Below, in pieces: positions 44,777-54,162 of a DNA stretch of 64,000 bases. The notes beneath the pieces are model-generated. The model had not been told where the DNA came from. It made no database searches and saw only the letters and a program-made list of their open reading frames with translations. Made by a program: the position numbers and the translations under genes. The stretch is from contig CAWGQZ010000015.1 of assembly GCA_963824805.1 (NCBI GenBank), positions 62,001 to 126,000 of the forward strand, read 5' to 3'. Position 1 is the first letter of the stretch. Each line of letters begins with the position of its first letter. This stretch comes from DATBAT01 sp963824805. GTDB lineage: Bacteria; Acidobacteriota; Terriglobia; Terriglobales; Acidobacteriaceae.

Positions 44777-45661
44777 ATGGACTCTGCGATAAATCTCGAG
44801 ATGCGTCCCTTTGCCGTAAAGAATGCGCTTATCGTCGGCGCAGATCCCGAGATCCGGGAACTTTTATCGCGAGTCCTCGAACCCGGTTCTTGGACCGTGC
44901 TGAGGGTGCCAGACAATCAGGCGGCACTTGCCGCGGCCCAGGCAAAGACCTTCGATCTCATAGTGACCAGCGACCAGACGTCTGGCAAAGAGGACGTGGA
45001 ATTGTTGCGCCAGATTCGCAGGGTGCGTCCCCATACTCGTCTGATCATCCTAGCTGCCGAAGGCACACCCTCAGATGTGATCGCCGCGATGCGTGAACGT
45101 GCCTTCAGTTACATCTCGAAGCCAGTCTCACGGGACACCCTCGCCGATATGATTCGATTGGCCACGGAGGGGCCTTGCTGGGACGATGGTATTGAGGTCA
45201 TATCAGGAACGCCGGAATTGATTCAGGTGCTGGTACGTTGCGAGGTGAAAACGGCCGACCGATTGGTGCAATTTCTCAATGAAATCGCCGAACTGCCTGA
45301 TCCGGAACGGAATCAGATGGCTTTGGCTTTTCGCGAGATGCTCATGAATGCGATCGAGCATGGGGGACGACTTGATCCGAATCAATATGTCGAGATCGAA
45401 TACGTTCGGGCGCGTCACATGGTGAATTGCCACATTACAGATCCCGGGCCCGGCTTCACGCTTGACGAAATCCCCCATGCGGCGATTGCCAACCCCACCG
45501 ACGATCCCATCCGCCACATTGCTATACGCGAAGAACGAGGGATTCGTCCGGGCGGGTTCGGCGTGTTGCTTGCACAGCAGCTTGTTGACGAGCTCATCTA
45601 TGGGCAGGATGGTAACGAGGTTTTCCTCATCAAGTATCTAAATTTGCCTCGGTCTGCCTAA
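44777..45661 (+). CDS. Receiver + RsbW-like HATPase protein, 294 aa
   Basis: The receiver-like domain covers residues 12-130 (KNALIVGADPEIRELLSRVL; LIILAAEGTPSDVIAAMRER; YISKPVSRDTLADMI with conserved Lys). The acceptor region is odd: in DLIVTSDQTSG the Asp is one residue later than usual. A serine-kinase-type HATPase_c domain covers about 160-290 (FREMLMNAIEHGGRLDPNQY; ITDPGPGFTLDEIPHAAIAN; GGFGVLLAQQLVDELIY), as in RsbW/SpoIIAB anti-sigma kinases. The ATG at 44777 has GGAG five bases upstream. It may connect two-component input with the RsbU-type phosphatase encoded 6 kb downstream. Confidence 0.85.
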   Translation: MDSAINLEMRPFAVKNALIVGADPEIRELLSRVLEPGSWTVLRVPDNQAALAAAQAKTFDLIVTSDQTSGKEDVELLRQIRRVRPHTRLIILAAEGTPSDVIAAMRERAFSYISKPVSRDTLADMIRLATEGPCWDDGIEVISGTPELIQVLVRCEVKTADRLVQFLNEIAELPDPERNQMALAFREMLMNAIEHGGRLDPNQYVEIEYVRARHMVNCHITDPGPGFTLDEIPHAAIANPTDDPIRHIAIREERGIRPGGFGVLLAQQLVDELIYGQDGNEVFLIKYLNLPRSA

Positions 45662-46212
45662 TACCGCCATAACGTATTCTGACCAGGGTTTCGGGCGCAA
45701 TGCCGGGATTGTTGTCGCGGGGCGACGTTCCGAAAGTATTGGGCGTTAATCTCGGAAACTCACCGCGGATGGTCGTCTGCTCACCGAAAGGAGTGTCACG
45801 TTTCGAAGCACCACAGACCTGACGCAAATGTATTTTCCGGCGGATGCGTTAAGCACAAGTGTCGCTGCTTGCCTGGTGCGGCCTGGTCCACCTCGAGAGA
45901 CATCTTCAAGAGTTCCCTCATGTCTTTCTCCGTTGGTGCTTGCCCACACAAATATGGCTTCTCCTCAGATCGTAAAGGGACGGTGCTCATGTTCAGTCCT
46001 ACCAAAGGATTTTCAGTGGAATTGCAATAGGGCGACGCTAGTGGTCCAGTGGCCGATGGTAAACTGTCACAGGTTACAGCTTCGATGGTCGCAGGACACT
46101 GGCGAGAGCAAACTCACGACCGGTGAATGTTTGCGACGGCTCTCAATGAGTGCCGCTGCCAGTGGGTGGAAAAGTTCCCTCCCTCGCCCTCCGCAGAAAG
46201 AGGTAGCGCTTC
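45662..46212. other. Intergenic stretch, no gene recognised
   Basis: About 550 bases between two converging genes. The frames present lack ribosome-binding sites, and their translations show no domain-like pattern; I treat them as noncoding. Confidence 0.45.
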
Positions 46213-46914
46213 CTACCGGTTTTTCCGTTTCTTGGTGATCACGCGCCCCAGGTCAGGAAGGAATTCTTTTACCACACCGAACCCCATATTGCTCGCCATG
46301 CTGATTCCGAAGCTGACCGCACCATCTCCGGCAGAGCGCTGACTGGCCGGCTGCCAAGCGCGGGACAGGAAAGCACCAGCGGCTACTCCACCCACTTGGG
46401 AGATTGAAACATGCCGGCTTCCATCGTCATGACGCGCCAGCACACCGCTCGCTACCGCATACCCAGCCCGAGACCAAAGACCGTTTTTGCCTGAATTGAA
46501 ATATCGGTTGTCTTCGTGTACAGCGCTCGCCAGACCGAATGTTACGGTGCGCTGAATTGAATACTGGCCTACGATGTTCGCAAATCGCTTGCCATAGCCG
46601 GAGGCTCCCTGTTCCCACTCTGGAGGCTTATCCTTCCAGTGATCGATTCCTGCCGAGAATCCACCTTTAATGTAGCCCAAGGGGTTCATCATGGTTTTCA
46701 AATAGATTTGGGTTCGCTCGCGCTGCGTCAACGGGCGATAGTCGCGGGCTGTCATGGTGCCGGCCATGTTGAGGTAATTGAGGAGGTAGTCGATCCCTTT
46801 GCCCTCTGTGCTTGAATCCGGCTTGGCGGCTGCTGATTTTTGGTCTTGTGCAGCCACCAGCAGACTGAATACAAGAACCAGCATGGCCAGCCGACAAGTG
46901 CTTTTCTTCATCAT
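46213..46914 (-). CDS. Secreted hypothetical protein, 233 aa
   Basis: Has a signal peptide (CRLAMLVLVFSLLVAAQ). The mature part begins with a charged, disordered segment (DQKSAAAKPDSSTEGKG). It then shows a helical/glycine-rich body: YLKTMMNPLGYIKGGFSAGI, GYGKRFANIVGQYSIQRTVT, DNRYFNSGKNGLWSRAGYAV and SQVGGVAAGAFLSRAWQPAS. This pattern resembles uncharacterised acidobacterial exported proteins with membrane-associated helices. The start is at tandem ATGs (46914 or 46911) behind GGGGGTAA. Family and role not identified. Confidence 0.65.
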   Translation of the reverse strand: MMKKSTCRLAMLVLVFSLLVAAQDQKSAAAKPDSSTEGKGIDYLLNYLNMAGTMTARDYRPLTQRERTQIYLKTMMNPLGYIKGGFSAGIDHWKDKPPEWEQGASGYGKRFANIVGQYSIQRTVTFGLASAVHEDNRYFNSGKNGLWSRAGYAVASGVLARHDDGSRHVSISQVGGVAAGAFLSRAWQPASQRSAGDGAVSFGISMASNMGFGVVKEFLPDLGRVITKKRKNR

Positions 46915-47367
46915 GGGGTTACCCCCCAATTACGGGTTTTCGAGCTGCTCCTCGAGTCGCGCACAAGAAGACTGCTATCGGAGATGGCGACTCCAGCTAG
47001 TTTCCTGGCAGCGCGAGGAAGTTAGCTTTGCCCGACCGTTTTTTCAGCAACAGAGCGAGTGCAGAGAATTAAAGTTTGCATTGTTACGCAAACATAGTCG
47101 GCTGAGATGTCACTCGACGCCACTGTGAAGACTAGCAGCAGGCACCGACCCCATTTTCCAATGACAGACCCGACGGTTTAAAGCACGGCGATCTCACTCC
47201 GGGAATACCTGCACCTGCAATTTCTGTCAGGTGCCATGAGGAGCCCGTTGATCTAGAGTGCGAGACGTAAAAGCTTGCACTCCACAAGACGAACGAATGC
47301 GGGCCTTAAACACGCAGCCGTTTGTCCCGAAAGCCTGAAGGGCTCCGCAGGAAATGAGAGTGATCCC
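46915..47367. other. Intergenic stretch, no gene recognised
   Basis: About 450 bases between divergent genes. Nothing beyond possible promoters can be supported. Confidence 0.45.
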
Positions 47368-47732
47368 GTGACGTCGAAAAGAAAGCGTGGAACCTTCCGA
47401 TCTGTGGTGGCGATTCTCTGTGCCGTTGTCCTCTCGCCAGGTGACATCTTGGCACACATGTCGTCCTCTCCGCAGGCGTCTCAGGCTTCGTCACAGAGTC
47501 AGGCAGTCAAGATTGCACCTGAGCAATTGGATTGGCTTGTGGCACCCATCGCCCTTTATCCAGATCCATTGTTGGCCCAGACTTTGGCGGCATCTACGTA
47601 TCCGCTGGAGATTATTCAGCTCCAGCAGTGGCTGGACAGGATTTTGGGCAGAAAACCCTCGACGAGTTCAAGAATATGGAGCGCTTCAATCCCGATAAAT
47701 CCTGGACCCCGGTTCCGGAGCAAGACGAATAG
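47368..47732 (+). pseudogene. DUF3300-like protein remnant, truncated and frameshifted
   Basis: Begins at a GTG (47368) with a basic stretch and signal-like segment (GTFRSVVAILCAVVLSPGDI). It then matches the start of a DUF3300 domain closely: QLDWLVAPIALYPDPLLAQT followed by LAASTYPLEIIQLQQWLDR. After that the frame breaks at about 47638-47640 (GG where GGG would keep the frame). In the corrected frame it reads DFGQKTLDEFKNMERFNPDK and stops after SWTPVPEQDE. Full DUF3300 proteins run to several hundred residues, so most of the domain is absent even after correction. Confidence 0.7.
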
Positions 47733-47936
47733 GGATGAAACCACTCGTGTTGGGCTTCAAAGATGATTGCCGTCGTGTGCACGGAACTGGCTCCAAAGTC
47801 GTCTATCGGCTTGGAATTTGTAACGCATGTTTTGGGGGCGAGCGCCTCTTGGTGATCGCGGGACTCGGGCGAGCGGAGAAGAAGAGAGTTAACACCCTCG
47901 ACCGAACCGGTCCATGCAAAGGGAAGGAGCGCAGAG

Positions 47937-50900
47937 ATGGGTCTTCTGGCAAACCTCAAAATCCGCGCAAAAGTCCTCATCGCTCTCTTGCCGCTTGCGA
48001 TCATGGTCATCATCGCGGCTTTGTATTCTTCGGACCGCATGAGAACTATCGACGCTCGTTACGGTGGTCTGTTCGACAAGGACGTCAAGGCTCTACAGAA
48101 CCTGACTCTCGCCCAAGCACACAACAACAAGTTCGGACTGTTTCTTTACAAGGAAATCGCAGAACTCGATCCCGACAGGATGAGAGTGATTGACGCCGAT
48201 ATCGACCAGACGGTTACCGATTTTCACGCCACCATGGACGAAGCCAAGAGCGAGAGTCCAGGCCTGACCTCTGAGATCAATGCGGCCGCGGCACTCTTTG
48301 ATCAGGAAGCTGCCGATTCCCGGCCAGTGCGCGCAGCCACTCAGGCACAGGTGAAAGATCAGGCAATGAAGCTCATGCGCGTCTATGACCCTCAATGGTC
48401 AGCAACCCGCAAAGCGTTGATGAGGTTGCAGCAGACCGTGCACAGCCGAGTTGATCAGCAATTCGTCGAATTAACAGCTAGCACGATTCGAACTATCAGA
48501 ACCACGTGGATGGTGATCACTCTAGGTCTGTTGATCTCCTTCGCGATCGCTTTGTGGATTGTGCAAGTGGAAGTCGTCAAAGTGATTTTGACGTTCCGCA
48601 GCCGCATCTTGGACGTCGCAGAAGGGCGACTGGACCAGCCGGTGGGAAACCTGAATTGTCCAAACGAGATCGGCGAGATGAGCCGCGCCTTGCAGGCCTT
48701 GCAGGTCGCGGCTCGCGAACGCGAGAGCCAGGCCTGGATCAAGGCCCAAGTGTCCGCCATGACACATCGGCTGCAATTGTCAGAGGACTTTACTGGGTTT
48801 GGCAATTCGCTACTGTCACGCTTGTCCGAAAACTTCGACCTGCTTTTTGGAGCGTTCTATCTAGGAGCTAAGGACCACACACACTTTACGCGGATTGGAG
48901 CATTTGCAACCGATGTGACGACAGAGCCTCGTGAATATGCATTGGGCCAGGGACTAGTTGGACAAGCCGCCGCCGAGCGGCGGAGCCTGAAGATCATGGC
49001 GTCTGCTGACAAGGCACTGAGGATCGCGACTGGAGTGGGAACAGTGGAACCAGCCTGCGTATTCTTTCTGCCGGTCATTCAGCAGGAGGTTGTGATTGCA
49101 GTGATTGAGCTGGCTACCGCAGCCCCCATCCCGGAAAGGCAGCAGATGTTGCTTGATGCGCTCTTACCCACGGTAGCGCTGAGCACCACAATTCTGGCGG
49201 GTAAGGTCGAAACGCAGGAACTGCTGGAACACACGCAGGCCCAAGCAGCAGAGCTGGCCGTTGCCAGGGATGTAGCAGAAGCTGCCACCAATGCTAAGTC
49301 GGATTTCCTCGCCAACATGAGCCACGAGATCCGCACGCCGATGAATGCCATTATCGGCATGTCGCACCTTGCTCTCAGGACGGAGCTCGACCCTCGGCAG
49401 AGAGGTTACGTGCGCAAGATTCAGCAGTCCGGCCAGCACCTGCTCGGCATCATCAACGACATTCTGGATTTCTCCAAAGTCGAGGCCGGGAAGCTAACCA
49501 TCGAAAGCATCGATTTCGATCTCGAGAAGGTTCTGGAAAACGTTAGCGCCTTGATCGCGGAGTTGGCGTCGGCCAAGGGATTGGAGTTGATTTTCCAGAT
49601 TGACCCGGCGGTCGATATGCACCCCAAGGGCGATCCGCTGCGATTAGGACAAATCTTGATCAACCTCTGCAACAATGCTGTGAAGTTTACCGAGCGCGGC
49701 GAGATAGTTGTCTCGGTGCGCGTGCAGGGGCCGGACGACCAAGGCCAATTGGTTCACTTCGCTGTCCGTGACACAGGCATCGGGTTAACGCCAGAGCAGA
49801 TGGGGCGCCTGTTCCAGGCGTTCGAGCAGGCAGATGCCTCAACCACGCGTCAACACGGCGGCACAGGTTTAGGGCTGGCGATCTCCAAACGGCTGGCGCG
49901 CTTGATGGGTGGCGACGTAGGTGTCACCAGCCAAGTGGGTCAGGGCACTACATTCTGGTTCACCGCTTATTTAGGCAAAGGTGAAGGTAAGGCACAGCAC
50001 GTGGTTACGCCCGACCTGCGAGGCAAGCAAGTGTTGGTGATTGACGACAACGCCCAGGCTCGCGAGGTGTTATCAAGCATGTTGCAGAGCATGACTTTCA
50101 AGGTGGATGAGGCGCCTTCCGGACAAGAGGGTATCGAACTCGTGCGGCAAGCCGCCGAGCGTGGCGAGCCCTATGACGTGGTGTTCATTGATTGGCAAAT
50201 GCCGGGCATGGATGGCATCGAGACTGGCCGGCGTATTCTCGCGTTGCCCAACCTGTTGGCCCCGCCGCACCTCGTCATGGTGACCGCCTACGGCCGCGAA
50301 GAAGTGATGAAGCAAGCTGAGGAGACGTCGTTCGAGAACGTGCTCATCAAGCCGGTAACGCCGTCGATCCTGTTCGATTCGGTGATGCACGCACTGAGTA
50401 CTAGGGAGCGCACAGATGCCCGAACTCCTGCCACTACATCCGCAAGGTTCAATTTCGAAACTATTCGTGGCGCACGTGTATTACTGGTGGAGGACAATGA
50501 ACTCAACCAGGAAGTTGCAACCGGGTTGATGGAAGACGCTCACGTTGCGGTAAGTGCAGCCGACAATGGCGAAGTCGCCATCCGGATGCTCAACGAGAGC
50601 AAATATGACGTGGTCTTGATGGACATGCAGATGCCGGTAATGGACGGGTTGGCAGCCAGTCGTGCTATCCGGCAGAACTCACACTTCAAGGATTTGCCGA
50701 TCATCGCTATGACGGCCAATGCAATGGCGGGCGATCGCGAAAAGTGCATAGAGGCAGGTATGAACGATCACTTGGCCAAACCGATCGATCCTGACAAACT
50801 ATTTGATGCGCTGCTGCGCTGGATTCCCGCGCGCACTGCGGCGCCGAAAATCGGGGCAGCACCTATTTGCACGGCACAGAAACCGGCGGTTGACTCGGCT

Positions 50901-51500
50901 CGGCTGGAGATTGCCGGGATCGATACGCAATCGGCCTTAAAGCGGACTGGTGGCAACCGACAGAAGTATCTTTCACTGCTGGGGAGACTTGCGGAATCGC
51001 AAGTGGACGCGGTGGGAGAAATACGTGCGGCGTTGAAGGCACAGGATTCCGCCAAGGCGCAACGAATCGCGCACTCCCTGAAAGGAGCGGCTGGGAATCT
51101 GGGCGCGAACGCATTGGCCACTGCGGCCGGCAGCGCCGAAGTTGCAATCAGCACACAGAGCGATGTTGAGCCCGCGTTGGGTCAGATGGAGCGAACGCTC
51201 TTTGCCACCGTGGGCGCAATTCAAAGGATACTTCCGGCAGCAGAAAGAGTCGAGTCGACTCCGAGCGGCAATGGAGATCCTTCTTCAGTCTTGCAGCCAT
51301 TGTCGCGCCTGAAAAAGCTTCTAGAAGCGGATGACAGTGAAGCTGCCGAGTTCATCGTAGCGAAGCGAAACAGCTTCTCCGCGGTGTTGAACCGGACAGA
51401 AATCGAAGCCCTCATCCGAATGGTCGGTGACTTCGATTACGAGAGCGCACTACGTGCCCTCTCCGGAATCGCTGGTCGACTTTCCTTGAAACTGGAGTAA
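47937..51500 (+). CDS. Hybrid sensor histidine kinase with GAF, two receivers and HPt, 1187 aa
   Basis: Membrane hybrid kinase holding a whole phosphorelay. Helices at about 13-30 and 190-210 flank an extracytoplasmic helical sensor resembling four-helix-bundle MCP sensors. HAMP about 210-262, GAF about 285-420. HisKA has His463 in ANMSHEIRTPMNAIIGMSHL. HATPase_c covers about 565-680 (INLCNNAVKFTERGEIVVSV; GGTGLGLAISKRLARLMGG). Receiver 1 has Asp752 (FIDWQMPGMDG) and receiver 2 Asp896 (LMDMQMPVMDG). The C-terminal HPt has His1046 (IAHSLKGAAGNLGA). The gene ends 6 bases before a receiver-RsbU phosphatase gene, its likely output partner. Confidence 0.94.
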   Translation: MGLLANLKIRAKVLIALLPLAIMVIIAALYSSDRMRTIDARYGGLFDKDVKALQNLTLAQAHNNKFGLFLYKEIAELDPDRMRVIDADIDQTVTDFHATMDEAKSESPGLTSEINAAAALFDQEAADSRPVRAATQAQVKDQAMKLMRVYDPQWSATRKALMRLQQTVHSRVDQQFVELTASTIRTIRTTWMVITLGLLISFAIALWIVQVEVVKVILTFRSRILDVAEGRLDQPVGNLNCPNEIGEMSRALQALQVAARERESQAWIKAQVSAMTHRLQLSEDFTGFGNSLLSRLSENFDLLFGAFYLGAKDHTHFTRIGAFATDVTTEPREYALGQGLVGQAAAERRSLKIMASADKALRIATGVGTVEPACVFFLPVIQQEVVIAVIELATAAPIPERQQMLLDALLPTVALSTTILAGKVETQELLEHTQAQAAELAVARDVAEAATNAKSDFLANMSHEIRTPMNAIIGMSHLALRTELDPRQRGYVRKIQQSGQHLLGIINDILDFSKVEAGKLTIESIDFDLEKVLENVSALIAELASAKGLELIFQIDPAVDMHPKGDPLRLGQILINLCNNAVKFTERGEIVVSVRVQGPDDQGQLVHFAVRDTGIGLTPEQMGRLFQAFEQADASTTRQHGGTGLGLAISKRLARLMGGDVGVTSQVGQGTTFWFTAYLGKGEGKAQHVVTPDLRGKQVLVIDDNAQAREVLSSMLQSMTFKVDEAPSGQEGIELVRQAAERGEPYDVVFIDWQMPGMDGIETGRRILALPNLLAPPHLVMVTAYGREEVMKQAEETSFENVLIKPVTPSILFDSVMHALSTRERTDARTPATTSARFNFETIRGARVLLVEDNELNQEVATGLMEDAHVAVSAADNGEVAIRMLNESKYDVVLMDMQMPVMDGLAASRAIRQNSHFKDLPIIAMTANAMAGDREKCIEAGMNDHLAKPIDPDKLFDALLRWIPARTAAPKIGAAPICTAQKPAVDSARLEIAGIDTQSALKRTGGNRQKYLSLLGRLAESQVDAVGEIRAALKAQDSAKAQRIAHSLKGAAGNLGANALATAAGSAEVAISTQSDVEPALGQMERTLFATVGAIQRILPAAERVESTPSGNGDPSSVLQPLSRLKKLLEADDSEAAEFIVAKRNSFSAVLNRTEIEALIRMVGDFDYESALRALSGIAGRLSLKLE

Positions 51501-51506
51501 GGGATC

Positions 51507-52655
51507 ATGACGCCCGAACAGAAGTTAATTCTCGTGGTGGATGATACATCGCTCAACATTAGCGTGATCACGGGCGCTTTGAAAGGGGCTTATAGGACAA
51601 AGGTGGCCACCAGCGGCGGAAAGGCCCTAGCCATCGCTGCGGGCGACGACAAGCCTGACCTCATTCTGCTCGACGTAATAATGCCCGAGATGGATGGGTA
51701 CGAAGTGTGCCGCCGCCTGAAGGCCGATCCGACAACGCGCGAGATTCCCGTGATCTTTTTGACGGCGCAGACTGATGCAAAAGACGAAACCCACGGATTC
51801 CAAGTCGGGGCAGTCGACTATGTTCACAAGCCGTTCTCTCCGGCAGTTATGAAAGCCCGGGTGCACACTCACCTTGCGCTGCGCGAAACCCGCGAGAAGT
51901 TAGCGCAGCAGTTGTTGACCATCCAGAAGGAACTCCAAACGGCACGGCTGATCCAGCAGTCCATCCTGCCGCAAACGGTGCCGCAAATCGACGGACTCGA
52001 CATCGCGGCTCGTTATGTCCCCATGGCCTCGGTTGCGGGTGACTTTTACGACTTCATCGTGGTGGACAATAAGCATGTCGGCATTCTCGTAGCCGACGTT
52101 TCGGGCCACGGCATGCCCGCGGCGCTAATTGCGTCGATGCTGAAAATCGCATTGGCGGCCCAATCGGCGCACGCCGATGATCCGGCGCGGGTCCTGCAAG
52201 GGCTGAATCAGGCGCTATGCGGCAAGTTTCAGCACCACTATGTCACCGCAGCCTACGTGTTTGTGAATATGGAGAAGCGGAGACTCTGGTATGCGGGTGC
52301 CGGACATCCTCCGCTGCTTATGTGGGGCCCAGCGGCGACGGGCGTGCAAGATGTGACCGAAAACGGATTGTTTCTCGGCATGTTCGACTTTGCGACCTAC
52401 TCGTCAGTGAACGTCCCGCTGGCGCCGGCTAGTCGCGGCTTGCTGTACACCGATGGAATCCCCGAAACAAACAATCCCGGAGGTGCGGAGTTTGGAAGCG
52501 AACGCTTCCGGCAGTTCCTCGAAGCTCAGAAGAACGGTTCGGCCAATGAACTGGCCGATGGCTTGCTTGAGGAGCTTGCACGCTGGTCAGCCCGGGGCGA
52601 AGGTGAAGACTTGGACGACGACATCACCATGGTCACTATCCATGTAACCGGGTAA
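51507..52655 (+). CDS. Receiver-controlled PP2C (RsbU/SpoIIE) phosphatase, 382 aa
   Basis: Response regulator with an output phosphatase. The receiver is complete: VVDD acidic pair, Asp56 in DLILLDVIMPEMDGYEVCRR, Thr in IFLTAQ, and Lys in YVHKPFSPAV. A coiled linker (EKLAQQLLTIQKELQTARLI) leads to a SpoIIE-type PP2C domain at about 165-382, with metal-binding stretches SVAGDFYDFIVVD and LVADVSGHGMPAALIASMLK, then YAGAGHPPLLMW and LLYTDGIPETNN. In RsbU systems such enzymes dephosphorylate an anti-anti-sigma factor. It is in an operon with the hybrid kinase (6-base gap), with GGAG in the overlap. No STAS-domain partner gene is visible nearby. Confidence 0.94.
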   Translation: MTPEQKLILVVDDTSLNISVITGALKGAYRTKVATSGGKALAIAAGDDKPDLILLDVIMPEMDGYEVCRRLKADPTTREIPVIFLTAQTDAKDETHGFQVGAVDYVHKPFSPAVMKARVHTHLALRETREKLAQQLLTIQKELQTARLIQQSILPQTVPQIDGLDIAARYVPMASVAGDFYDFIVVDNKHVGILVADVSGHGMPAALIASMLKIALAAQSAHADDPARVLQGLNQALCGKFQHHYVTAAYVFVNMEKRRLWYAGAGHPPLLMWGPAATGVQDVTENGLFLGMFDFATYSSVNVPLAPASRGLLYTDGIPETNNPGGAEFGSERFRQFLEAQKNGSANELADGLLEELARWSARGEGEDLDDDITMVTIHVTG

Positions 52656-52723
52656 GGAAGCATCATCTTTCGTGAACGGTCCCGAATGATGGAGGGCTTC
52701 ATAGCTCCGTTTGATTGGGGATT

Positions 52724-53747
52724 TCAGCGGGAATAAACCGCTGAATGCTCCTCACAGATTCTTTGCAAAATGTGGCCGTCCATCCTGCCCTGAACAGTAG
52801 CCATACAATAGCCGCATAGAATATCCACGTCGTACTCCATGGCTATCCGATCCGTAAGCCTTTCGACTCGAATCGCCGCCTCTGCATTACCTTCTGCCCA
52901 CAGGAGTTGAACACCTTCTCCAAAAACTGCTACTTGGTCTCCCTTCGCGGCCTTTGCCACTGTCACGATGAGATCACCGAAGAGCTTCAAGAATCGCGCT
53001 GGATCAGGCATCCGATTGATCATGAATGCCGAGAGCGCATGGGCAGCGTCCACCGAAATGTATCTCCCCTGCTCAATAGCGGCGGCAATATCCACGCCGT
53101 GTGTCTCCAATCTCCGCAGAAGGCTGTTTTGGTGTGACTCGGTCGCGACAACGATAGCCCCGTGTCTGGCCTTGAGAGCAGTTCCGATGAACTCCGTGAC
53201 ATCAACAAGCAGACTGGCATCGTCAGGATAGAACCCGACGTCGTGGCGACGGGTTGTTTTCATATTGAGCCGAAGTGGTTCAATAGCACCGTGCGTTCGG
53301 AACTCTTGGAAGGCTGCCGCATCCGAAGCTCCAGCGAAATCATGACTGGCAAACCTGCTGACAAACTGGTCGCCTCGAAGAACTGCATTCACCCCTTTCA
53401 GCAGTTCACTTCCCGCGTCAATCTTGAGGACATAGCCATGTGCGCCCGTCCCAAGGGCTTCCCGAACCACATCGGCAGAAGATTCCTGGCTTACAAATAG
53501 TATTTTGGATTTGGGGGAGAGCTTGCGGCTTTGGCGAGCAACTTCAATTCCGTGCAGCGACGGAAGTCCAATGTCGAGCAGAATCAGGTCGGGTTGCAAT
53601 TCGCCCGCTCTCTGAAGCGCTTGTAGTCCGTCGGCGCACTGGCCCACGACCTGTAATGTCCGGTCGTTCCCCAAGCGTTGCGCAAATGAATTTGCGAAAT
53701 TCTTCCGAATCCTCGACCACGAGAACCCGGATTGATGATGTTTCCAA
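52724..53747 (-). pseudogene. Receiver-MEDS domain protein, frameshifted
   Basis: A NarL-type receiver followed by a MEDS (DcmR-like sensory) domain. The start at 53747 reads METSSIRVLVVEDSEEFRKF. The frame then shifts at about 53665-53680 and goes on as GNDRTLQVVGQCADGLQALQ, with the phosphoacceptor Asp in DLILLDIGLPSLHGIEVARQ and Lys in GYVLKID. The MEDS domain covers the C-terminal half (HDVGFYPDDASLLVDVTEFI; FMINRMPDPARFLKLFGDLI). MEDS domains sense small ligands in methylotrophy and other regulators. It is convergent with the RsbU gene. An intact acceptor and clear reading after the shift argue for a sequencing error. Confidence 0.8.
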
Positions 53748-54162
53748 GTAGCACTCCTTATTACTACTTCAACCCAACTCTGAGACTCGAGTTGCGTTGT
53801 TTCCAGGATCCCACACTTCGCACTTCAGGTCGTTGCGCAAGTGCATGAATAAATTCATGGAGCGTTACCGAGGTGCTCATAGATGCGGTCGCTCAAATGC
53901 ATCCCTCATGCGTTTGCTTTGATGCTAGTTGTTCCTTTAACGTGCCAGCGCAAGAAAGAATAGTCCCTAGGAGGGCAGGAAGGCCATAAATCGCCTTCTG
54001 CTAATCAATCATGAACCCTTCCGGAGCATGGAGAAGTACACGCCCCCGTGCCCCTTGGAGAAAGTTCCCATTGAACAAGAACAAATGCGTAGACCAATTG
54101 CCTAGCGTGATGTTGTGCTTGGCGGATATCCGCCGGATGGCCGGGCAAGCGAGGCAGACCCC
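53748..54162. other. Intergenic stretch, no gene recognised
   Basis: About 415 bases between two minus-strand genes; only the promoter of the receiver-MEDS gene is expected. Confidence 0.45.

Noticed and set aside
45828..46238. 136-codon plus-strand frame in the gap after the receiver-HATPase gene
   Set aside because: No ribosome-binding site, Cys/Ser/Arg-rich random-looking translation, and it overlaps the C-terminal end of the minus-strand exported-protein gene.
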